Source: Collinsella aerofaciens (GTDB taxonomy: Bacteria > Actinomycetota > Coriobacteriia > Coriobacteriales > Coriobacteriaceae). Taken from it: DNA of 11,796 nucleotides. The notes under the pieces are model-generated. The model was not told the origin of the DNA. It searched no databases and saw only the letters and a list, made by a program, of their open reading frames with translations. The translations under genes were made by a program, and so were the position numbers. Positions 7,047 to 11,796 of this stretch are shown here, one piece after another (position 1 is the first letter of the stretch; each line of letters starts with the position of its first letter). The stretch spans positions 1-11,796 of the forward strand of contig RKAY01000120.1 in assembly GCA_014846205.1 (NCBI GenBank), written 5' to 3'.

Positions 7047-9386
7047 CTATTTTGCCACTTTGGATCTAAAAGTTCGCAGGCGCAGGGCATTGCTTACGAC
7101 GCAGACACTCGACAGGCTCATGGCCGCGGCGCCAAACATCGGCGAGAGCTGCCAGCCGGTGAGGGGGAAGAACACACCAGCGGCGAGCGGAATGCCGATG
7201 CCGTTGTAGAACAGCGCCCAGAACAGATCCTGCTTGATGTTGCGAATCGTGGCGCGCGAAAGCTCGATGGCGTGGGCGACGTCCATGAGGTCGCTGCGCA
7301 TGAGCACCACGTCGGCGCCCTCCTTGGCGATGTCGGCGCCGGTGCCGATAGCGAGGCCAACGTCGGCGCGCGCCAGGGCGGGGGAGTCGTTGATGCCGTC
7401 GCCCACCATGGCGACCTTGCTGCCCGCATCCTGCAGTTCGCGCACGTGGCGTTCCTTGTCGGCGGGCAGGACGTCGGCGATAACTTGCTCGCTGGTGAGT
7501 CCCACGCGGCGGGCGATGGCCTCGGCCGTCACGCGGTTGTCGCCGGTGAGCATGCGCACATCGACGCCGAGCGAGCGCAGCGCGGTAACGGCCTCGGCAC
7601 TTGTCTCCTTAACCTCGTCGGCCACGGCGACGATACCGGCAAGCTCACCGTTTTTGGCAAAGAACAGCGGCGTCTTGCCCTCGGCGGCAAATCGCTCCGC
7701 AAGTCCTGCGGGCACGGTGATACCCAGCTCGCTCATCAGGCGCACGTTGCCGGCTGCGATGACATTCTGCCCCTCGCGTGCCGTAACGCCTCGCCCGGGC
7801 ACGGCGGCAAAGTCCTCGACCATGCGTGCGACGATTCCGCGCGTCTCGCACTCGGCCATAATCGCCTCGGCCAGTGGGTGTTCGCTCTGGCGTTCCAGCG
7901 CGGCGGCCAGCTTGAGCAGCGCCTTTTCGCTCATGGCGGGCGAGCCGTCAGTGCGCGTGGCCACCACGATATCGGTCACAGCCGGTTTGCCGCGGGTGAC
8001 GGTGCCGGTCTTATCGAGCACCACGGTGCCCACGTTGCGCAGATTCTCCAGCGCCTCGGCGCTCTTAAACAGAATGCCCATCTCGGCGCCCTTGCCGGTG
8101 CCAACCATAATGGCGACGGGCGTGGCCAGGCCCAGCGCGCACGGGCAGCTGATCACCAGCACGGCCACGGCGGAGGTGAGCGCCTCGTTTACGCTGCCGG
8201 TCAGCGCCATCCACGCCACAAAGGTCACGGCCGAGATCGCAAACACCACGGGCACAAACACGCCGGCGACTTTATCGGCCATACGGGCGATGGGCGCCTT
8301 GGTGGCGTTGGCGTCCTCGACGAGCTGGATGATCTTGGCGAGCGACGTGTCAGCGCCCACGCGCGTGGCGCGGAAGGTAAACGAGCCCGTGCGGTTGACC
8401 GTGGCCGCGTTGACAGTGTCGCCGGCGGTCTTTTCCACGGGTATGGACTCGCCGGTGAGCGCGCTCTCGTCCACGGCCGAGCTACCCTCGAGTACCACGC
8501 CGTCGACAGGGATAGACTCGCCGGGGCGCACGCGCAGCACCTGGCCGGGAAGAATGGCGTCGACGTCCACAGCGGTCTCGGTGCCGTCGTCGGCCACGAT
8601 GGTCGCGGTCTTGGGCGCCAGGTCAATGAGCGCCTCGATGGCTCCGCCGGTTTTGGATTTGCTGCGCGTCTCGAGGTATTTGCCCACGGTGACGAGCGAC
8701 AGGATCGTGCCGGCGCTCTCAAAATACAGGTTGTCCATGCCCGTCATCATGGCGTCGTGGATCTGACCTGCGGCTAGCTGGTCGGCCATGATGAACATGG
8801 CGTAGAGCGACCAGGCAATGGAAGCGGTGGCGCCCACGGCGATGAGCGCGTCCATGGTGGGCGCGCCGTGTACGAGCGACTTGAAGCCGTTGATAAAGTA
8901 CGCGTCGTTGACGTAGACGATGGGGATGAGCAGGACAAGCTCGGTGAGGGCGAGCGTCATACTGTGGGTGTGGTCGGTGAAGACGCTGGGCAGCGGCCAG
9001 CCGAGCATATGTCCCATGCCTATGTAGAACAGCGGAATGAGAAAGATGATTGAGATGATGAGACGGGTGCGCATGGCGGAGGCGGTGGCCTCCAGCTTTT
9101 TGGTCGGTGACTCCATATGGGTGGCGCCGGACCTGGCTTGTGCGCTGCCGTTTGGGGCGGTTTCGGTGCCCGTACTGACGGGCGAGGCCGAATAACCCGC
9201 GCGGTCGACGGCGGTGCAGATATCGTCGGGGGAGACCTGTGTGGGGTCATAGTCGACCATCATGGAACCGGCGAGCAGGTTGACGGCGACGCTTTGGACG
9301 CCGTCGAGCTTGCTGACGGCGCGGTCCACGTGCGCCTGGCAAGCGGCGCATGTCATGCCGCCCACGTCGAACTTATCTTGAGCCAT
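7047..9386 (-). CDS. copA: Cu(I)-exporting P1B-type ATPase
   Basis: A 779-residue membrane ATPase that pumps Cu(I) out of the cytoplasm. In order: one N-terminal HMA domain with GMTCAAC (cysteines 13 and 16), a linker, about eight membrane segments, the actuator TGES (311-314), the transmembrane CPC site (414-416), the phosphorylation motif DKTGT with D458, the P1B-specific SEHP (501-504) and the hinge GDGIND (662-667). FYN (Y727, N728) in the seventh segment and M756 with S760 in the eighth match the Cu(I) subgroup rather than Zn/Cd pumps. The ATG at 9386 has AAGGAG six bases upstream. It is the first gene of the operon; the promoter and operator lie at 9434-9464. Length is normal for a pump with one HMA domain. 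Confidence 0.95.
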   Translation of the reverse strand: MAQDKFDVGGMTCAACQAHVDRAVSKLDGVQSVAVNLLAGSMMVDYDPTQVSPDDICTAVDRAGYSASPVSTGTETAPNGSAQARSGATHMESPTKKLEATASAMRTRLIISIIFLIPLFYIGMGHMLGWPLPSVFTDHTHSMTLALTELVLLIPIVYVNDAYFINGFKSLVHGAPTMDALIAVGATASIAWSLYAMFIMADQLAAGQIHDAMMTGMDNLYFESAGTILSLVTVGKYLETRSKSKTGGAIEALIDLAPKTATIVADDGTETAVDVDAILPGQVLRVRPGESIPVDGVVLEGSSAVDESALTGESIPVEKTAGDTVNAATVNRTGSFTFRATRVGADTSLAKIIQLVEDANATKAPIARMADKVAGVFVPVVFAISAVTFVAWMALTGSVNEALTSAVAVLVISCPCALGLATPVAIMVGTGKGAEMGILFKSAEALENLRNVGTVVLDKTGTVTRGKPAVTDIVVATRTDGSPAMSEKALLKLAAALERQSEHPLAEAIMAECETRGIVARMVEDFAAVPGRGVTAREGQNVIAAGNVRLMSELGITVPAGLAERFAAEGKTPLFFAKNGELAGIVAVADEVKETSAEAVTALRSLGVDVRMLTGDNRVTAEAIARRVGLTSEQVIADVLPADKERHVRELQDAGSKVAMVGDGINDSPALARADVGLAIGTGADIAKEGADVVLMRSDLMDVAHAIELSRATIRNIKQDLFWALFYNGIGIPLAAGVFFPLTGWQLSPMFGAAAMSLSSVCVVSNALRLRTFRSKVAK

Positions 9387-9433
9387 GGCTTCTCCTTTCT
9401 GTGGCGTAGCGTTGGAAATGTTTACCTGCCGAT

Positions 9434-9464
9434 ACTATACACCCATACCCCCTGGGGGTGTCTA
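9434..9464 (-). promoter_or_regulatory. copA promoter with CsoR-type operator in the spacer
   Basis: On the - strand, TAGACA (9464-9459) and TATAGT (9439-9434) form -35 and -10 elements separated by 19 bases. The palindrome ACCCCCTGGGGGT (9447-9459) fills much of the spacer. It matches the general form of CsoR operators (A/T-flanked C-run, G-run dyads). A repressor bound here would block the promoter, and csoR is in the operon it controls, which supports copper-relieved autoregulation. A 19-base spacer is also typical of MerR-type activators, but no such gene is in the window. Confidence 0.75.
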
Positions 9465-9473
9465 GTACAGAAA

Positions 9474-9490
9474 GAAATGTTTGACATTTC
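9474..9490. repeat. Small perfect palindrome upstream of the cop promoter
   Basis: GAAATGT (9474-9480), TTG, then ACATTTC (9484-9490) form a perfect 7 bp inverted repeat 10 bases upstream of the -35. GAAATGTTT recurs at 9415-9423 on the same strand and inverted at about 9596-9604. It may be a second regulator site, or coincidence. Confidence 0.4.
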
Positions 9491-9538
9491 GCTACAGATG
9501 AGGGTAGTTGGTTGACCGATGGACCGTCCCAGCCAATC

Positions 9539-9916
9539 ATCTCAATCTGTAACATCTGGACCGGTTTTTGAACCATAGCTGTTACAGATTTAGACAAACA
9601 TTTCAGCCGAAAACTAACGTCTCGATCTGTAACAACTAGACCCCGTTTTACCGAGTATTTGCTGCAGATCAAGACAAACAGTTGGCGGGAAACTCAATGT
9701 CTCAATCTGTAACATCCAGCAGCAAATATGACCCCTTACTGTTACAGATCGAGACAAACCGTCCGCGGTCAACTCAAATGTCTTGATCTGTAACATCTGG
9801 GCCGGTTTTTAACCCCTTACTGTTACAGATTGAGATGTTGTCTCGCGGGGTTGGGGTTTGTCTCGTTCTGTAACATCTAGACCTGTGTCTGCCGAGCTAG
9901 TGTTACAGATCGAGAC
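9539..9916. repeat. Palindrome array 3: five units between kinase and copper operon
   Basis: Five units lie at 9540-9595, 9619-9675, 9699-9755, 9780-9836 and 9860-9916. Equivalent start points step by 80, 80, 81 and 80 bp. Arms follow GTCTCGATCTGTAACA and its inverse; the second unit has a degraded right arm (GCTGCAGATCAAGAC). The 23-24 base linkers are themselves related (AAAC....GCGG..AACTCAAT), so the real unit is an 80 bp tandem repeat, not conserved repeats with unique spacers. Loops of the first and fourth units contain CCGGTTTTT, the inverse of the AAAAACCGG in the first unit of array 1, so loop polarity is reversed in those copies. The 573 bases from 9387 to 9959 hold this array, the cop promoter and no gene. 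Confidence 0.93.
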
Positions 9917-9959
9917 AATTGCCGGGGAGGGGGTCCCGTCACGGCAAGACGCCCGCTCC

Positions 9960-11796
9960 CTAGATGCAGAACCCGGGGATCACGCAGGTTCGCTTCTTGG
10001 GGCTGTCCGCAGGCGTCGCGTACGTAAAGACGTCGCCGTCGTGCCCCACGCGATTCATATAGAGTGTGCCTTCGCTCTTCGATGTGTCGGGACTCACCGT
10101 TCGTTGCCACCAACAGGTGTCCTTGCCCTTCCACTGGCGAACCAACGTCTCGTTCGTGGAATACGGACTCACTTTAAGCTCGCGGAACAGTTGGTACTCC
10201 TTGCCCTCGCCGTTGTAGATGTCGGCCAAAAAGTGATAGTCCTCGGCAAACGAATCGGGCGGTTGTGTACCGCACAGCTCGACCATGGCGGGCAGCCAAA
10301 GGGTTGCGGACAACTCGCTCAGACACGATGCGCTTCTGGCGGCGCCAACGTTATTCGAGATCTTTTTGACAGACTTGATGAGCGCGCGCAACTCCTTGGG
10401 CAGCAGCTTAAGGCCGTCGCTGTCGAGCCATTCCCGCAGCTCGCAATCTGCCCAGCCGGCGCTCGGCGGTTCAGCCGCAGCACCGCGCTCGGCAATGCCG
10501 GCATTGAACATAAACGTCAGTCCGGCCTTGCCCGTCCCGTCCAGAAGCTCGTCGTGACGGATGCCCACAAGCTGCGCGCCGACGTGCAGCCCGTTGGCGA
10601 GCCTCACGCGCTTGGTGCACGGATAGGGGATATGCCCATCGGCATCGAGCAGATGATAGCGCTTGGCAATCTCGCGTGCCTCGCTACGGGTTCCGGCGGC
10701 CTTAATCTTAAGCGAAATCTCCTGCAGCTGATCCCAGGTGTAGTCGTCAAGAGAGCTGCGGATGCCATCGAGGTAGTCGGGGATGCCAAAGCCACGGGTC
10801 GCCGCGCCAATGACGCCGAGCCCCGCAACGACTGCAACGACGCCGCCGATAATAAAGCGACGGCGGGTCATGGCATCGTGACGGGCCTGCTCCAGGATCT
10901 CTCGTGCGCGCTCGCCGGCGACGTCGACCTTAAGGTGCGTACCGGAGTCGATGTCGATTACGGCGTCATTGCCCGCGCCCTCGCGGTCCTCAGATTCTGC
11001 AGCGGGGAGGTATGTCGAGAGCACCTCGAGCATCTGCTGCTCGGTAGGGCGATCGCCCTGTTCGACCGAGATGCCTTTCATGATGATCTGGATAAGCGCT
11101 TTGTCGCCCTCGCAGCGCGGCTCGAGCGGTGCCGGTTTGGTCTTGGTCTTTATGAGGTAGAACGAGCCGGTCGCCGCGGCACCCGTCGACTCAACATCGA
11201 ACGGTTTGCGACCGCTGTAGAGCTGGTACAGAATGCTCGAAAGCGCATAGACATCAATCGCGGGCGAGCGGCGAAGGGCCGCGATGCCTTCGATATCCTG
11301 CGTGAGCATTTCGGGCGCGGCATATGCGGGTGTGGCAAAGCGCCAAATGTCGGCGCGCCGGGTGATTGTGTCGTCGCCGAGTGCCATGGTCGCGGAGCCC
11401 ATGTCGATGAGGCAGGGGTCAAAGGAGCAATCGGCAATCTGCTGCTCGAGCGTTCGGCTGGTGGTGCGGAACATGATATTGGCAGGCGACAGGTCGCGAT
11501 GGACGACCGGATTCACGAGCCCCTGGGTCATCAAGAGCGCGCGAAGCACGGCGTTTCCGACAGCGGCGACCATCTGGGTGGTCAGACCGCCCGAGGCGTC
11601 GTGCGGAAGCAGAGGCAGCGCCTGCTTGAGCGAGGTGCCCTCGACCCACTCCATGAGGATAAGCGGGTCGTCTTCGCACGATCCGTAGCCATAGACGCGC
11701 GGAAATCCGCGCAGGTGCGAGACGGTACACAGATGACGGTACTCCTCGAACAGCGCGGCGGTGTTGGCCAGGTGCGCGGCCGATTGCTCGGCGGAG
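9960..11796 (-). CDS. Membrane-anchored Ser/Thr protein kinase with DUF6273-like extracytoplasmic domain (5' end outside window)
   Basis: The frame is open to the right edge, so the start and ATP-binding P-loop lie outside; 611 residues are visible. Upstream of the first in-window Met (11654), 47 in-frame residues include a likely helix-C region and end at the hinge (PLILMEWVEG). Counting from that Met: catalytic HRDLSPANI (52-60), metal-binding DMG (84-86, in place of DFG), APE (113-115) and DVYALSSILYQLYSG (134-148) mark an RD-type kinase domain. RRR then one membrane segment (about 267-285) places the kinase in the cytoplasm. The outer part (about 340-564) carries WADCELREWL, LWLPAMVELCG and WWQRT, which resemble DUF6273. 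Such an outer domain could sense a ligand or the wall, in place of PASTA repeats. The kinase call is firm; the DUF6273 assignment is from memory. Confidence 0.88.
   Translation of the reverse strand, partial: SAEQSAAHLANTAALFEEYRHLCTVSHLRGFPRVYGYGSCEDDPLILMEWVEGTSLKQALPLLPHDASGGLTTQMVAAVGNAVLRALLMTQGLVNPVVHRDLSPANIMFRTTSRTLEQQIADCSFDPCLIDMGSATMALGDDTITRRADIWRFATPAYAAPEMLTQDIEGIAALRRSPAIDVYALSSILYQLYSGRKPFDVESTGAAATGSFYLIKTKTKPAPLEPRCEGDKALIQIIMKGISVEQGDRPTEQQMLEVLSTYLPAAESEDREGAGNDAVIDIDSGTHLKVDVAGERAREILEQARHDAMTRRRFIIGGVVAVVAGLGVIGAATRGFGIPDYLDGIRSSLDDYTWDQLQEISLKIKAAGTRSEAREIAKRYHLLDADGHIPYPCTKRVRLANGLHVGAQLVGIRHDELLDGTGKAGLTFMFNAGIAERGAAAEPPSAGWADCELREWLDSDGLKLLPKELRALIKSVKKISNNVGAARSASCLSELSATLWLPAMVELCGTQPPDSFAEDYHFLADIYNGEGKEYQLFRELKVSPYSTNETLVRQWKGKDTCWWQRTVSPDTSKSEGTLYMNRVGHDGDVFTYATPADSPKKRTCVIPGFCI

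Noticed and set aside
7029..8777. Long + strand frames antisense to copA (582 and 510 codons)
   Set aside because: Composition is His/Gly/Ala- or Ser/Thr-biased with no domain, and the - strand carries a complete P-type ATPase.
9539..9916. Regular array mistaken for CRISPR
   Set aside because: Each unit is itself a full palindrome, the linkers between units are related to each other rather than unique, the period is about 80 bp, and no cas gene is present.

Overview
The window looks like chromosome from a high-GC actinobacterium. The protein content and the style of intergenic repeats suggest a gut Coriobacteriia such as Collinsella; that is an inference from recognition, not a database search. 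Genes run on the + strand from 1 to about 5664 and on the - strand from about 5771 to the right edge. A strong bidirectional terminator (5715-5749) sits at the convergence point.

Left part (+): the last codons of an upstream gene, probably gltB, then gltD (glutamate synthase small subunit), ending in a palindromic terminator with extra tandem copies. Next come a conserved-looking protein of unknown function (1897-2604), a fused AbiEi-like/DUF559-like protein with a PD-(D/E)XK-type nuclease core (2828-3886), and an imidazolonepropionase-type amidohydrolase (4294-5664).

Right part (-): a membrane protein with a C-terminal zinc ribbon (5771-6244). Then a copper-homeostasis operon transcribed copA (7047-9386), copZ (6678-6899), csoR (6357-6629), with a CsoR-type operator inside the copA promoter. 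At the right edge is a membrane-anchored Ser/Thr protein kinase (9960 to beyond the window) whose extracytoplasmic part resembles DUF6273.

The most striking element is a family of 56-57 bp palindromes (arms close to GTCTCGATCTGTAACA / TGTTACAGATCGAGAC) present ten times in three arrays: two copies just upstream of the nuclease gene, three just downstream, and five between the kinase and the copper operon. Within each array the copies repeat every 80-82 bp. The gene is bracketed at about 42 bp on each side. This resembles the arrangement of REP palindromes around RAYT genes, but with a different kind of enzyme, and is the best candidate here for an undescribed system. Two other palindromic intergenic elements (6290-6356 and 6925-7018) and the tandem terminator at 1520-1609 show that this genome carries several dispersed palindromic repeat families.

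No tRNA, rRNA, insertion sequence or CRISPR array was seen.
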